From assembly GCF_009649735.1 (NCBI RefSeq), contig NZ_WJNH01000010.1, forward strand, positions 689 through 64,688: a DNA stretch of 64,000 nt. The letters are read 5' to 3'. Each line of letters starts with the position of its first letter. Position 1 is the stretch's first letter. The notes under the pieces were generated by a model that saw only the letters and a list, made by a program, of their open reading frames with translations, was not told the DNA's origin and did no database searches. Of the stretch, positions 51,106 through 61,149 are shown in pieces. This stretch comes from Salinibacillus xinjiangensis (GTDB taxonomy: Bacteria; Bacillota; Bacilli; Bacillales; Alkalibacillaceae). The translations under genes were made by a program, and so were the position numbers.

Positions 51106-54100
51106 CTACCTTCTCTTTCTAATATAGATCACGATTAACCCAATAACCGCAAGCACCCCTACAATAATCCAAATAAATGTTGATGTAGAAGAATCAGCTT
51201 TTTCGGAATGATCTTCAGATTCCATTTTTTCAGTTCCTTTTTCTTCAACATTCTTCTGAGCTTGTTCGTCAGCTGATGCTGTTTGTTCCTTCTCAAATAC
51301 AGCATATTTACTGAAGTGATTGGTTTCTGCAGTTACGACACCATCTTTATAAACGCCACCAATCAGTTCCCAACTCTGTTCCTCTTCATTATAGTAATAA
51401 ACTTTTACGTTATCAGGATTATCGACTTTGCTTTTGTCTACTTTGAAAGATAATAATACTGGCTCTGAGAATTGGCTAAGAATATCTTTTCCTTGAGTGA
51501 TTGTAAAATCATAAACATCACTGATAGCTCCCGTTACAGCATCCTCTTTTTTCAGAGTTATTCTCGTTTCCTGAGCGTTGTCATCAAAAATAGACGATGG
51601 GAGATAAACGCTTGTCGTATCCTTTTCTATTGAAATACTACTATTTGTTCTTTTTAATACCGTTATTTGATGTGTTGTAAATAAAACTTCACTGGTTGGA
51701 TCCTCAGAATCAGTTAAATCGATTCCTACTTCAGAATTATTCTCTAGTTGATTAAATTGTTCTTCTGAAACGACTACAGTGTTTCCTTCTTTTGTATGAT
51801 GTACGTATACTTTATTTCCATCATTTTGTGAATTTTGTTCAGAGGTAGTACTTTCTTCTTTAGTTGTGTGATTTTCTTCTGACTCGTCACTTTGCTCCTC
51901 TTCTGAATCTACATTACTTGAATCTTTATCTGAACCATTCTCAGGCTGTTCCGTTTTTCCCCTTGGCTCTTCATCTGTATGTAACTCTTCATTGTCGGTA
52001 TTGTTGTCAGTTGTTGGTTCAGACGATGGTTGTTCATTATCCCCATTTTCTTCCTCTTTATCCTGTTGCTCTTCTGGAGTTGAGTCATCTGAGTTTTTCC
52101 CAAATGTATAACTATGGGCCTCAGATAGGTTCGATTCTTTTCCATTTACAACAGATGCGACCTGGAAGTAAACGGTTTTGCCTTCCCATGATTCAGTGAA
52201 TGAGCTTGGAAAGGAAACCTCTTGGTCATCTGCTGAAATATTATCAACCTTTGTTTTAACCGTGCTATCATCCGTATAATAATAGAAATTATAGCCGTCT
52301 ATTAAATTAACAGGATCCCAGGTTACCGTGAAAAATGTTTCACCATATTGTTCTTTTAATTCAACAGGCACTTCCTCAAATTTAGATTGTAGATTTGATG
52401 GAACAGGAATATCAAAAGTATATTCTATCGTTTTCATGTCAGTAGATTCACTTTCTCCGAATACCGATCTGACTCCAAATTGTACCGTATTCCCATACCA
52501 GTTCTTCAACTGTGAGTCGGTTACCGTATATTGTTGCTCCATTAACGGTGATGTATTTAGCAAGTTCATTGTTTCTGCATCTGTTTTCTTCGCATAGATG
52601 TTATAGCCGTCCCCGGTCACCATATCCCAATTCAATTGAAATTTTCCATTCGGGTTAAAGCTATTTCGAGGATTCTTTACGATACGTTGCTGCAATTCCT
52701 CAAGTGAATTGAACTTATAAATAGCATTCTTTCCAGGAACAGAAAGAAATATCTCTCCCTTACTATTGGTGTTTGCTAGATTAATTCTGATATCCTGTGG
52801 AAAAGTATAAACCGGTAACAGGGTATCCTTATGATAGATTTTATGAGAAGAAAAAACATAATCCCCCTGTAAGGACACTAGATCTTCGCCTTTGTTAAAA
52901 TAGCTGCCTTGTTCTACCGTAATGTCTGATTTCTGTAATCGAAACCCTGCATAATAAACGTACTGATCATCTAGTAACATTTGACGCCCAGGATAAGGAA
53001 AACCGTATCCATCATTGTAGTCTGTTGCCATCACATGACTACCATTTACTACATTCATTACATATAGACTTGAACCTGATAGTCCAGATTCTGCTATATA
53101 TAACTGGTTATTCTGACTATCTAGTTCAATGTTTGCTTCATAGTAGTTATAAACGTTTGTATTTGTTGGTTCTATTATTTTTTCAGTATTGGTACTTAAG
53201 TCAATATGATAAATCTCAACCCATTGATCTTCCTTGGTATAATACAAATTCGTCCCATCTGTTTCGATTTCAAATGGGTTTTGCTTTGTGGTTATATACG
53301 TTACTGGAACGTTTGGTATAGGTTCAGTCACCGCTACTTTTGTACCACCAAAAAGAGCAATGTACAGCTTTCCATCCAAATACTCAATGTCAGTTGGGAT
53401 AGAACCAATAAACTGTCTAGCCACAACCTTCATGGTATTCGTATCAATGTAAATCAGCTCATTACTACTCTCAGAAATAGCATAAATGCGATTATTCGTT
53501 TCATCCATTACCCAGTCATCCACTTGTTGATCAAGCAAAAGCTTATTGTTTAGTACCTCCGACTCAACGGAAGGAGCTGAAAAGGTATCATTGTGTATAG
53601 TTATGGTATGATCATCGGCATTGTAAATGTATCTTTCCTGACCATTTGTTAAAATGTGACTAACCTCGGATTGAAATGACCCTACTTTCCTATACGTCTC
53701 TCGATCAAATATACTTTTGGTGGAGTAAACATAGTTTTCATCCACCGCAAGTACGTCTGCTGCTGTAATATTATTTGAATTTGGACTGTAATTTTCTGTA
53801 TATACACCATAAATCTCTTCTAAATTCGTCTGATTTATTTTATGACCCGCAAAATAAACCTCTTGTCCATCTAGCAGCAAATGTCTTTCCGGATAAGGAA
53901 ATCCGTACCCCTCGTCAAAAGTAGATTGGCTTTTAACTGCATAATCAATGGTAGAAATAGCCTCTATTTCTGTTCCTGATAAGTTTGTCTCAGCAATGTA
54001 TAAAGTATCGGTTTCGTCTTCTAAGTGTATTACTGGCTTATAAAATGACGAATAGTTTTCTCCCTGAACTGTTACCTCTACTTCCGAGGCTGTGGCTAAA

Positions 54101-54540
54101 CTGTAGTCATACAGTGTTTCACTTTGATCATCTACATAAAAAATTTGGTCATGACTAACCGCAATTCTATACGGGTTATAGGAAGTTTGGATATCCTTAA
54201 CAACCTTCTGGGATACCAGATCAAATACTTTTATTGCAGAAAAGTCTGGTAAGGATATGTATAGCTGATCATCCTGTCGATCAAGATCGACTGGGTTTTT
54301 ACCTATTGGAAAAGTATTTATGATCTGAAATGAGTCCAAAGATATATAATGTAAATTACCATTAGTTGTAATGGCGTAGATTGTATTATTTTCCTTATCA
54401 AGTATCCAATCAACTAAGTTGTCTGATTCTAAGGAAATTACACTGTCGTCGCTTGCGTATGCCTTGTTAATAAGAGATTCCGTTATAACAATTGATATTA
54501 GTAATGTTGAGATGATAAAGATTATAAAGCTCTTTCTCAT
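51106..54540 (-). CDS. Large cell-surface protein with duplicated beta-propeller region
   Basis: 1144 aa. A signal peptide (KSFIIFIISTLLISIVITES) is followed by two homologous blocks of about 310 aa: VDWILDKENNTIYAITTNGN near 45 and VDDWVMDETNNRIYAISESS near 345, each with LYI-ending strands as in a YncE/NHL-type propeller. Two fibronectin-III-like domains follow (about 630-820). Then come an acidic Glu/Ser/Thr-rich linker (about 820-910) and another beta domain. A single membrane helix FIWIIVGVLAVIGLIVIYI with the tail RKRR ends it. No LPxTG motif is present, so it is membrane- rather than sortase-anchored. Function unknown; ligand binding or adhesion is likely. Confidence 0.75.
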   Translation of the reverse strand: MRKSFIIFIISTLLISIVITESLINKAYASDDSVISLESDNLVDWILDKENNTIYAITTNGNLHYISLDSFQIINTFPIGKNPVDLDRQDDQLYISLPDFSAIKVFDLVSQKVVKDIQTSYNPYRIAVSHDQIFYVDDQSETLYDYSLATASEVEVTVQGENYSSFYKPVIHLEDETDTLYIAETNLSGTEIEAISTIDYAVKSQSTFDEGYGFPYPERHLLLDGQEVYFAGHKINQTNLEEIYGVYTENYSPNSNNITAADVLAVDENYVYSTKSIFDRETYRKVGSFQSEVSHILTNGQERYIYNADDHTITIHNDTFSAPSVESEVLNNKLLLDQQVDDWVMDETNNRIYAISESSNELIYIDTNTMKVVARQFIGSIPTDIEYLDGKLYIALFGGTKVAVTEPIPNVPVTYITTKQNPFEIETDGTNLYYTKEDQWVEIYHIDLSTNTEKIIEPTNTNVYNYYEANIELDSQNNQLYIAESGLSGSSLYVMNVVNGSHVMATDYNDGYGFPYPGRQMLLDDQYVYYAGFRLQKSDITVEQGSYFNKGEDLVSLQGDYVFSSHKIYHKDTLLPVYTFPQDIRINLANTNSKGEIFLSVPGKNAIYKFNSLEELQQRIVKNPRNSFNPNGKFQLNWDMVTGDGYNIYAKKTDAETMNLLNTSPLMEQQYTVTDSQLKNWYGNTVQFGVRSVFGESESTDMKTIEYTFDIPVPSNLQSKFEEVPVELKEQYGETFFTVTWDPVNLIDGYNFYYYTDDSTVKTKVDNISADDQEVSFPSSFTESWEGKTVYFQVASVVNGKESNLSEAHSYTFGKNSDDSTPEEQQDKEEENGDNEQPSSEPTTDNNTDNEELHTDEEPRGKTEQPENGSDKDSSNVDSEEEQSDESEENHTTKEESTTSEQNSQNDGNKVYVHHTKEGNTVVVSEEQFNQLENNSEVGIDLTDSEDPTSEVLFTTHQITVLKRTNSSISIEKDTTSVYLPSSIFDDNAQETRITLKKEDAVTGAISDVYDFTITQGKDILSQFSEPVLLSFKVDKSKVDNPDNVKVYYYNEEEQSWELIGGVYKDGVVTAETNHFSKYAVFEKEQTASADEQAQKNVEEKGTEKMESEDHSEKADSSTSTFIWIIVGVLAVIGLIVIYIRKRR

Positions 54541-54900
54541 CAAATTCCCCCTCTTAATTTATTATTCATATTAATTTCCTGTGTAACCGTTCTATGTCCC
54601 CCCTTAAATTATCTATTAGTGGCAATATTTTCTCTATTAGTTAAATATTGCACTTCATTTATTATCGACAGAAAGCGACATCGATTTTATAGTAAAAAAC
54701 ACCTATTTTTTGAAAATATTCAAAGTTATAGAATATTTAAGTATGACTCCCCCACTTTATTTTTTCGGTACCCTGTCACTCTCGAATTAACATCTCTCAG
54801 CTTCATGTCTTTTGCGGTAACCACAGCATGAAATATCTATCATTATCACCGAATAATGCCGACTCTTGACAGCCCTTGATTTTTGGTTTGATTTTATTAT

Positions 54901-54927
54901 CCCGAATGAAAATAAATTTCATCCGAG
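54901..54927. promoter_or_regulatory. Inverted repeat upstream of the cation exporter
   Basis: CGAATGAAA-N5-TTTCATCCG, a near-perfect inverted repeat about 160 bp before the exporter start. It may be an operator. The remaining gap 54541-55087 shows no gene I can support. Confidence 0.4.
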
Positions 54928-55087
54928 ATAAATGTTAGGTACTTCGATCGTTTCAGCCGACTATTATATCGATATATCTTTCCCAGACAAATAATTGTTT
55001 CCTTCATACAAAAAGATTTCTGTAGACCCACACGATATCGCTATGGTAATCTAATAAAGCTGAATTATGGAGTGAAGGAGCAAAAGA

Positions 55088-55975
55088 ATGGGTCATACCG
55101 AAAATTTAAAGCTAGGAGAAATTGGCGCTTGGCTCAGTATTATAGCCTACATCATTCTCTCTAGTTTAAAACTATTAATTGGAAATATAGCAGGGTCTGA
55201 GGCACTGACAGCAGACGGATTAAATAACTCTACTGATATCATTGCATCCATTTCAGTTTTAATTGGGCTTAAGATATCGAGAAAACCACCAGATCATAAT
55301 CATCAATATGGACATTTCCGAGCAGAGACAATTGCCGCTCTATTAGCTTCTTTCATCATTATGGCTGTGGGCCTACATGTCCTTTATGATGCATCCCTAT
55401 CTGCCATTACCCCAAAAGAGCAATCACCTGACATCATTGCTGCTTGGACAGCTTTGTTCAGTGCATGCGTCATGTTTGGAGTCTTTATATTTAACTTCAG
55501 ATTAGCGAAGAAGATTAAGAGTCACGCCATGATGGCTGCCGCACAAGATAATAAATCTGATGCGTTAGTTAGTATTGGTGCATGTATTGGTATTTTTGGG
55601 TCAAAATTCGGTTTTGCTTGGATTGACACGATTACTGCATTCATCGTAGGGATCTTAATATGTAAAACTGCCTGGGACATTTTTAAAGATTCCTCCCTCT
55701 CTTTAACAGACAGTTTTGAAGATGAAAACTTAAAAGATATAGAAAATGTCATTATTCAAACGCCCGGTGTCATAACATTAAAAGACATAAAAGGTAGGTA
55801 TCATGGGAGCAATCCATTAATTGACGTTATTATTGAGGTTGATCCCTATATTTCTGTGCTAGAGGGGCATATCATTGCAGATAAAATTGAAGACAAACTA
55901 CAAAAAAGTATGGATATAAACTATGTCCATATTCATGTAGAGCCAGCTGAGAATAAACTTAGAAAAAAACGTTAA
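55088..55975 (+). CDS. mneS: Cation diffusion facilitator, probable Mn2+ exporter (MneS-like)
   Basis: 295 aa with six membrane segments and a cytoplasmic domain (about 205-290). Membrane helix 2 reads TADGLNNSTD and helix 5 reads AQDNKSDALVS. The metal site thus has Asp/Asn in helix 2 and Asp-x-x-x-Asp in helix 5, where zinc exporters carry His. N-D-D-D sites are typical of manganese CDFs, and the sequence closely resembles B. subtilis YeaB (MneS) as I recall it. It would export Mn2+ using protons. RBS GAAGGAG; a terminator follows. Confidence 0.85.
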   Translation: MGHTENLKLGEIGAWLSIIAYIILSSLKLLIGNIAGSEALTADGLNNSTDIIASISVLIGLKISRKPPDHNHQYGHFRAETIAALLASFIIMAVGLHVLYDASLSAITPKEQSPDIIAAWTALFSACVMFGVFIFNFRLAKKIKSHAMMAAAQDNKSDALVSIGACIGIFGSKFGFAWIDTITAFIVGILICKTAWDIFKDSSLSLTDSFEDENLKDIENVIIQTPGVITLKDIKGRYHGSNPLIDVIIEVDPYISVLEGHIIADKIEDKLQKSMDINYVHIHVEPAENKLRKKR

Positions 55976-56014
55976 CAAAGACAAGTAAGGGAAATCTCTT
56001 ATTTGTCTTTTTAT
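55976..56014 (+). terminator. Rho-independent terminator of the cation exporter gene
   Basis: AAAGACAAGTAAGGGA and TCTCTTATTTGTCTTT form an imperfect stem followed by T5. Confidence 0.82.
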
Positions 56015-56049
56015 CGTACTTGATATCTTTGGAAAAGTGGTAATCATGC

Positions 56050-56100
56050 ACAAGTGCCTGCACTTTCCGACTTAAACCGGGAATTGACAGGCACTTGTTC
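56050..56100. repeat. GGTGCCTGTCAC-type palindrome
   Basis: ACAAGTGCCTGCACTTTCC and GGGAATTGACAGGCACTTGT form the arms around GACTTAAACC. It lies 36 bp after the exporter terminator. Confidence 0.8.
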
Positions 56101-56232
56101 ACTAACATATTGGTTGTAATATAACTTTAAAATCGTAAAGAATTCTTAAACAAACTTTAACCCGAAAATCTATAACTTTGGGATATAATATTATACAAAT
56201 CTAGGATTCTGTGTATAGGGAGTGGATTCATA

Positions 56233-56403
56233 ATGTACATAATATTGAGGGAATTAGAAGGGAAAACAGAAATCCTAAAAGACTCAAATCGTAATTCTAA
56301 TAAGACCTTCCATCATTATTCGGAGGCTGAAGTCTTTGCTAAAAAACTTAACACTCATACCCATTCAGATAAGAAGTGGTGTGTAAAGGAGTTTAGTGAG
56401 TAG
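56233..56403 (+). CDS. Small hypothetical protein (56 aa)
   Basis: A 56-codon frame starts at ATG 56233 after AGGGAGTGG and ends TAG 56401-56403. The protein is hydrophilic, with YIILRELEGKTEILKDSN and FHHYSEAEVFAKKLNTHTH, and contains no motif I recognise. The start context and the alternation of hydrophobic and polar residues support a real gene. It stands alone, with a hairpin 37 bp downstream. Confidence 0.6.
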   Translation: MYIILRELEGKTEILKDSNRNSNKTFHHYSEAEVFAKKLNTHTHSDKKWCVKEFSE

Positions 56404-56436
56404 TATTTCTTAACCGACATTTGATTTTTAATTTAC

Positions 56437-56483
56437 ATAAAAGCACTCATCAGGATTGATATATCAACCACCTGGGAGTGCTT
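56437..56483 (-). terminator. Terminator for the coiled-coil protein gene
   Basis: AAGCACTC pairs with GAGTGCTT (with CCAGG/CATCAGG inside). On the minus strand it is followed by TTTTATG. It lies 57 bp after the stop codon of the gene at 56540. Confidence 0.65.
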
Positions 56484-56539
56484 AACCCTGGGAGTGAAAG
56501 GTACCCGTAAATAAATTCTTGCCCTTATTAGCATATCAA

Positions 56540-57181
56540 TCATTCCTGTTGATTTAAATGTTCCTTAACCTCTTCCAAGGACCTCATTCTTTGCTCATCA
56601 ATATTTACCTTCCAGCCATCATCCGTAAGAATCAAACGTAATATACCTGGGTTTGTCATATATTGTTTTTGATTCTCTAAATCTAGTCGTTCAAACTCTA
56701 TGTCAACATCATAAAAAAGTACGACCTCTTCCTCTGATTCAAACTTTAAATCTTTTATGTGCATTTGGCTCATTCTCAAATTGCTACGCGTACCTTCTGC
56801 CATCATAACAGCGTGATAAAAAGCATTATGTTTTAGCAGGTGTTCCATGGCATCCTCTGTTGCATATTCATTAAATTTTTTATACATTTCTTCATAAAAT
56901 TGGGTTGGACTAAATGAAGATAAGTTAGAAAAATTCACATCAAACTGCCGATATTTAAATCCCTTTGCAATCTCCTTTACCAAACTCTGCTTTACCTCTT
57001 CCTTCTCTTTTTCTGCCTCCTCCAATTGAAGATGCAGTTCCGAATTTTTCTGTTCCGTGTCTTCTATCTCCTTCAGCAGCTCCTGATATTGTTTGTTGTC
57101 ATCATCTTTGATATAAAAACTTACAAATAGAACAAAAACTAAAAAGATAATAATTCCGATATACGTCTTTTGTTTAAGCAC
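56540..57181 (-). CDS. Membrane-anchored coiled-coil protein (213 aa)
   Basis: An N-terminal membrane anchor (YIGIIIFLVFVLFVSFYI, residues 7-24) is followed by an acidic coiled coil (residues 30-75: YQELLKEIEDTEQKNSELHL, then EEAEKEKEEVKQS). A C-terminal alpha/beta domain resembles an NTF2-like fold (VVLFYDVDIEFERLD, GILRLILTDDGWKV). The domain would face outside the membrane. No functional family is recognised. The start is GTG 57181 after GGGGAGGGG. Confidence 0.7.
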   Translation of the reverse strand: MLKQKTYIGIIIFLVFVLFVSFYIKDDDNKQYQELLKEIEDTEQKNSELHLQLEEAEKEKEEVKQSLVKEIAKGFKYRQFDVNFSNLSSFSPTQFYEEMYKKFNEYATEDAMEHLLKHNAFYHAVMMAEGTRSNLRMSQMHIKDLKFESEEEVVLFYDVDIEFERLDLENQKQYMTNPGILRLILTDDGWKVNIDEQRMRSLEEVKEHLNQQE

Positions 57182-57323
57182 ATATATCCCCTCCCCACCT
57201 CTTATAAAGACATACGAAAAAGTGTATGATTTGTTTCAGTTTTCCAAAATATTGTTTCCTATCGTGTTATTGTGATCAAAATAAAAAATCCTACCCTTTG
57301 CAAATAAGGATAGCTTAATACCA

Positions 57324-57366
57324 AATGACACTCGACAAAAACCGGAAAGTGACAGGCACTTTTTGA
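57324..57366. repeat. GGTGCCTGTCAC-type element, half copy
   Basis: AATGACACTCGACAAAAACC and GGAAAGTGACAGGCACTTTTT match the right half of the element at 58495-58565. The left arm is absent. Confidence 0.7.
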
Positions 57367-57440
57367 TCTCCTCAGTTAGAAAGAATAATCGATAATTATA
57401 AATACCAATTTGAAGGGAAATATGAGTATGAGGTGATTAG

Positions 57441-58445
57441 ATGGATAAAGAAAGTTTAAAGCTCACATCTACTGAGATAGGAACATTGTGGGGACAATAC
57501 GTAAATGGAACAGCGGTTGATATTGTAAATAAGTATATGTTATCAATCATAGAAGATGAAAAGATTAGGGCGCTTTTTGAAGATGCAATAAAGACATTTT
57601 CTAGTCAAAAAGAACAGATTACAACGTTCATTGAAAACGAAGGATTTCCAGTTCCAATTGGATTTACTGACTCAGATCTCAATCAAGGTACTAAAAGGTT
57701 ATTTTCGGACATATTTTGTTTACACTATTTGCACATTATGACCCTTCACGGCTTGCTCGGACATACAGCATCTCTTAGTTCCTCTGTAAGAAAGGATTTA
57801 AGGGATTTTTACGATTCTTGTGATAATGACGGCAAGAGAATGTATCATCAAACCATTGAACTTCTTCTAGAAAAAGGACACTTCCAAAGAGACCCTTATT
57901 TTTATCCTGAAAAAAATCCTGAATTCGTATTAGGTCAACAATTTTTAGATGGCTTTTTTCGTGATCAACGACCTTTAGCAGCAACAGAAATTATCTCACT
58001 TTCTTTTAATATGAAAAAAAAGATTATGGAGAAAACCCTTTCAATGGCATTTAGCCAAGTGGCTCAATCTAAAAGTGTAAGAAAATTTTTACAATCGGCA
58101 CAACAAACTTCTGATCAGCAAATCCAATCATTAGGAAAAATCCTACATCAAGATAATTTGCCGGTTCCTATGTCTTGGGAAACAGAGATAACCATTTCTC
58201 AAGAAGCTCCTTTTTCAGATAAGTTGATGTTATACCACATTGGGTTTTTATTGCAGACTTCTCAAGCTTATCATGGAACCGGACTTGCATCAGCCATGAG
58301 AACAGACCTTCTTATGAATTATGAAAAAATCATTTTACAAAACCTCATCATCACAAAAGAGTGGTTTAATCTTATGACTAAAAACAAGTGGTTAGAGCAG
58401 CCACCTCTCGCTCCAAATAGAAAAGAAATTGCTAAAGATAATTGA
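57441..58445 (+). CDS. DUF3231 family protein
   Basis: 334 aa, paralogous to 11913-12914. It opens LTSTEIGTLWGQYVNGT, has PVPIGFTDSDLNQGTKRLFSD, then a second half PLAATEIISLSFNMK and PVPMSWETEITISQEAPFSDKLMLYH. Both proteins end in the same way (WLEQPPLAPNRKE here, WIEEPPQAPDRDE there). Two helical ferritin/coat-F-like halves are predicted. Function unknown. The ATG is preceded by GAGGTGATT. Confidence 0.85.
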   Translation: MDKESLKLTSTEIGTLWGQYVNGTAVDIVNKYMLSIIEDEKIRALFEDAIKTFSSQKEQITTFIENEGFPVPIGFTDSDLNQGTKRLFSDIFCLHYLHIMTLHGLLGHTASLSSSVRKDLRDFYDSCDNDGKRMYHQTIELLLEKGHFQRDPYFYPEKNPEFVLGQQFLDGFFRDQRPLAATEIISLSFNMKKKIMEKTLSMAFSQVAQSKSVRKFLQSAQQTSDQQIQSLGKILHQDNLPVPMSWETEITISQEAPFSDKLMLYHIGFLLQTSQAYHGTGLASAMRTDLLMNYEKIILQNLIITKEWFNLMTKNKWLEQPPLAPNRKEIAKDN

Positions 58446-58494
58446 TAGGCAAGGTGCCTACAAATGAATAGGAATACTTTTGAGAAACTGAAAA

Positions 58495-58565
58495 CGGTGC
58501 CTGTCACTTCCCAAATTAAATCGAATGACACTCGACAAAAACCAGGAAAAAACAGGCACCTTTTG
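58495..58565. repeat. GGTGCCTGTCAC-type palindrome, full length
   Basis: CGGTGCCTGTCACTTCCC on the left and AAAAAACAGGCACC on the right, with TCGAATGACACTCGACAAAA inside. It directly follows the DUF3231 gene by about 50 bp and may serve as its terminator (T4 follows). Confidence 0.8.
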
Positions 58566-58609
58566 AAACTTCGCCAATAACACAATAGAAGCTACCTTTA
58601 GCTTAACAA

Positions 58610-58867
58610 TCACTTTTCAGACACAGGCATATATTTTGTGAAATAAGCACCTAAAATTAACAATATAACTGTTATAGACCAATTGATTATTCCTATAAAA
58701 TGAAACCAATACGCTAAAAGGTTTGTTATACCAATAAGGTAAAAGGAGATTGCAGTCAAAGCACTTTTCACCCCGGTAATGCCAGCCTTATTTCTTTTTT
58801 TCATCAGAGAAGATATAGAAAACATAAGTGCGATTAGTAGTATTATAGTTAAAATAATTGGTAGCAT
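58610..58867 (-). CDS. Small membrane protein (85 aa)
   Basis: Three hydrophobic segments: LPIILTIILLIALMFSI (2-18), ALTAISFYLIGITNLLAYWF (36-55) and WSITVILLILGAYF (62-75). A basic loop KKRNKAG lies after the first. No family recognised. The ATG 58867 follows GGGGAAT. It is 46 bp downstream of the GNAT gene on the same strand. Confidence 0.65.
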   Translation of the reverse strand: MLPIILTIILLIALMFSISSLMKKRNKAGITGVKSALTAISFYLIGITNLLAYWFHFIGIINWSITVILLILGAYFTKYMPVSEK

Positions 58868-58913
58868 TTTTTATTCCCCATTTTCTAGCATTGTGTACAC
58901 TCAAACTATCTAC

Positions 58914-59384
58914 CTAACAAACCTTTTTATAATAAATAAGGGTGGCGTTATCGTTTATCTTCTTCCTAACTCCTGTTTTGGTGTAGCCCATTTTTTCATA
59001 TAAATAACAATTTCGTTCCTCCTCTATAATTGTAGCTAATTCCCATGTTGTTGCTTGAGGGAACATTTCTTCAATTAAAATTATAGCCTTCTGAGCTACT
59101 CCCATTCCTTGATAAGAAGATAGAACAAACATGGGACTTATCCAAAACTGAACTTCTTCTTTCCAGGAAATGCAGATAGCACCTACAAGTTTGTTATCTG
59201 CAAATATCTTATAAAAATCACTATTAGGATTATTTATTCGCGTTATAACTCTTTCAACAGTTTCATTTGCTGGGTTGGTTTCATAATCTTTATATTTATC
59301 CAAAAGTGGCTTAAAAGCCTTTACTTGAATATCAAAAATAAATTTTGCATCTTTATCAGTTGCTTTATCTAACCTTACCTCCAT
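58914..59384 (-). CDS. GNAT family N-acetyltransferase
   Basis: 156 aa. It begins MEVRLDKATDKDAKFIFDIQ, has LVGAICISWKEEVQFWISPMFVLSSYQGMGVAQKAIILIEEMF, where YQGMGVAQ is the acetyl-CoA loop (residues about 92-99), and ends with RNCYLYEKMGYTKTG. The substrate is unknown. ATG 59384 with GGGTGAGG upstream. Confidence 0.87.
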   Translation of the reverse strand: MEVRLDKATDKDAKFIFDIQVKAFKPLLDKYKDYETNPANETVERVITRINNPNSDFYKIFADNKLVGAICISWKEEVQFWISPMFVLSSYQGMGVAQKAIILIEEMFPQATTWELATIIEEERNCYLYEKMGYTKTGVRKKINDNATLIYYKKVC

Positions 59385-59495
59385 AACCTCACCCGCTTAT
59401 TTTATTTAATTTTTTCAACCAAACAACTGCTTTTTACATTAAGTACGTGTACCCTTGCACTGATTTTAACATAATTTTCTATTTAATCTTGCACT

Positions 59496-59532
59496 AAAAA
59501 AACACGTGAATTCAATCGCGAATTCACGTGTA
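59496..59532 (-). terminator. Rho-independent terminator
   Basis: The perfect stem ACACGTGAATTC / GAATTCACGTGT is followed by T7 on the minus strand, 31 bp after the SRPBCC gene. Confidence 0.92.
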
Positions 59533-59562
59533 AAGTAGTAAGTCATTTAGTTTACCTGCACC

Positions 59563-60033
59563 TTATTCAAACTTCTCTTGATAATATTCACGTAACTCAG
59601 CCGCATTATCCTCCCATTCATCTGTACGACCATCAATTAATTGACCAAGGACGTCCAAGCATCTATGCCAGCCGGCAGCCATATATATCGCGTATGTTGG
59701 ATCATCAAACATATGACGGAATGTAAGGGTACATCCTTGATCTGCTTCATGTATGTTCATCGCTAACAAATCATCAACCTCCCGAAAATAAAAGGAATAT
59801 GGAGGATTAAATTCGGTAATAACCGCCTCATAGGTTGACCCTTCACCATCGTCGAACTTTATCTTTCCACCGACACGAAGCTCCATTTCTCCTGTTGCAA
59901 ATGGATACCACTGCGTGAAGTAATCAGGTTCCGTTATATAACGAAATACTTTTTCAGGACTAAACGGGTATTTTCGTTCAAAAACCAAAACATGTCTTCC
60001 TGCATTTTTATGGAGACTACCATAGTTACTCAT
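59563..60033 (-). CDS. SRPBCC/AHSA1-like protein
   Basis: 156 aa with the START/Bet v1-like ligand-binding fold of AHSA1 proteins. LVFERKYPFSPEKVFRYITEPDYFTQWYPF (near 16-45) is the N-terminal signature and GWHRCLDVLGQLIDGR (near 121) the C-terminal helix. The ligand is unknown. ATG 60033 follows AGGAGG. It is 42 bp downstream of the tRNA-dihydrouridine synthase gene, possibly in the same transcript. Confidence 0.88.
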   Translation of the reverse strand: MSNYGSLHKNAGRHVLVFERKYPFSPEKVFRYITEPDYFTQWYPFATGEMELRVGGKIKFDDGEGSTYEAVITEFNPPYSFYFREVDDLLAMNIHEADQGCTLTFRHMFDDPTYAIYMAAGWHRCLDVLGQLIDGRTDEWEDNAAELREYYQEKFE

Positions 60034-60075
60034 GAATGAGACCTCCTTTATCCCAAATAAGATAAGGCGCGGCGC

Positions 60076-61044
60076 CTAGTCCTGCAACGATCCAAACTCA
60101 TCAAGCATCGTACGTACTTCATCCGTTGAATTTGTACTCATCAATCGATTCCTCAATCCACTCGCCCCTCGAAATCCTTTGACATAAATCTTAAAGAAGC
60201 GCTGGAGAGATTTGAATCGGCGTGGTTCAAGTTCCTCGGTATAATGATCAAAGAGGTCAAGATGCAACCTTAAGAGCTCCAACAATTCCTCACTACTATG
60301 CTCTTTCTTCTCCTTTTCAAAGGCGAATGGATTTTTAAAAATCCCACGTCCAATCATAACCCCATCCACATCGTACTTGTGAGCGAGCTCCAATCCCTTT
60401 TGACGATCAGGAATATCCCCATTGATGGTCAAAAGGGTATCTGGCGCCACTTCATCCCGAAGCTTCTTAATCTCCGGAATTAGTTCCCAGTGTGCATCCA
60501 CATCACTCATTTCCTTTTTGGTACGCAGGTGAATAGACAGATTGACGATGTCTTGCTTCAAAATGTGGGTAAGCCAGTCGCGCCATTCATCGACTTCTGT
60601 GTAGCCAAGCCTCGTCTTCACACTTACGGGTAATCCTCCCGCTTTTGCTGCTTGGATGAGCTCTGCCGCAACATCGGGTCGACGAATCAGTCCGCAGCCC
60701 TTTCCATTTGATGTCACATTAGGTACGGGGCAGCCCATATTGATATCCACACCGCGAAATCCTTCCTTCGCCATCCCAATACTCATTTGCCTGAAATATT
60801 CGGGTTTATCCCCCCATATATGGGCGACAATTGGCTGTTCATCCTCTGTAAAAGTCAAACGTCCACGCACACTATGGTTTCCCTCTGGATGACAATAGCT
60901 TTCCGTGTTGGTAAACTCGGTAAAAAACACATCAGGTCTTGCCGCTTCACTCACGACATGACGAAACACAACATCCGTCACATCTTCCATTGGTGCTAGT
61001 ATAAAAAAAGGTCGTGGTAAATCACGCCAAAAATTATCTGTCAT
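60076..61044 (-). CDS. tRNA-dihydrouridine synthase family protein
   Basis: 322 aa FMN enzyme. It opens [20 protein letters not shown] (flavin loop), has [23 protein letters not shown] (near 96-118), where the last Cys is the catalytic acid, then [26 protein letters not shown] and [14 protein letters not shown] (phosphate site). It reduces uridine to dihydrouridine in tRNA with NADPH. Its exact tRNA position is unknown. The ATG 61044 follows GAGAGGG. Confidence 0.93.
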   Translation of the reverse strand: MTDNFWRDLPRPFFILAPMEDVTDVVFRHVVSEAARPDVFFTEFTNTESYCHPEGNHSVRGRLTFTEDEQPIVAHIWGDKPEYFRQMSIGMAKEGFRGVDINMGCPVPNVTSNGKGCGLIRRPDVAAELIQAAKAGGLPVSVKTRLGYTEVDEWRDWLTHILKQDIVNLSIHLRTKKEMSDVDAHWELIPEIKKLRDEVAPDTLLTINGDIPDRQKGLELAHKYDVDGVMIGRGIFKNPFAFEKEKKEHSSEELLELLRLHLDLFDHYTEELEPRRFKSLQRFFKIYVKGFRGASGLRNRLMSTNSTDEVRTMLDEFGSLQD

Positions 61045-61149
61045 ATCTAAAACCCTCTCATGATCAGGGCATCAGGACTAAAACTGATGTGACCCCAAAA
61101 ATAAAAAGCAAAGATACCTCTGCTTCTTTTACACTTATACCATAAGAGA

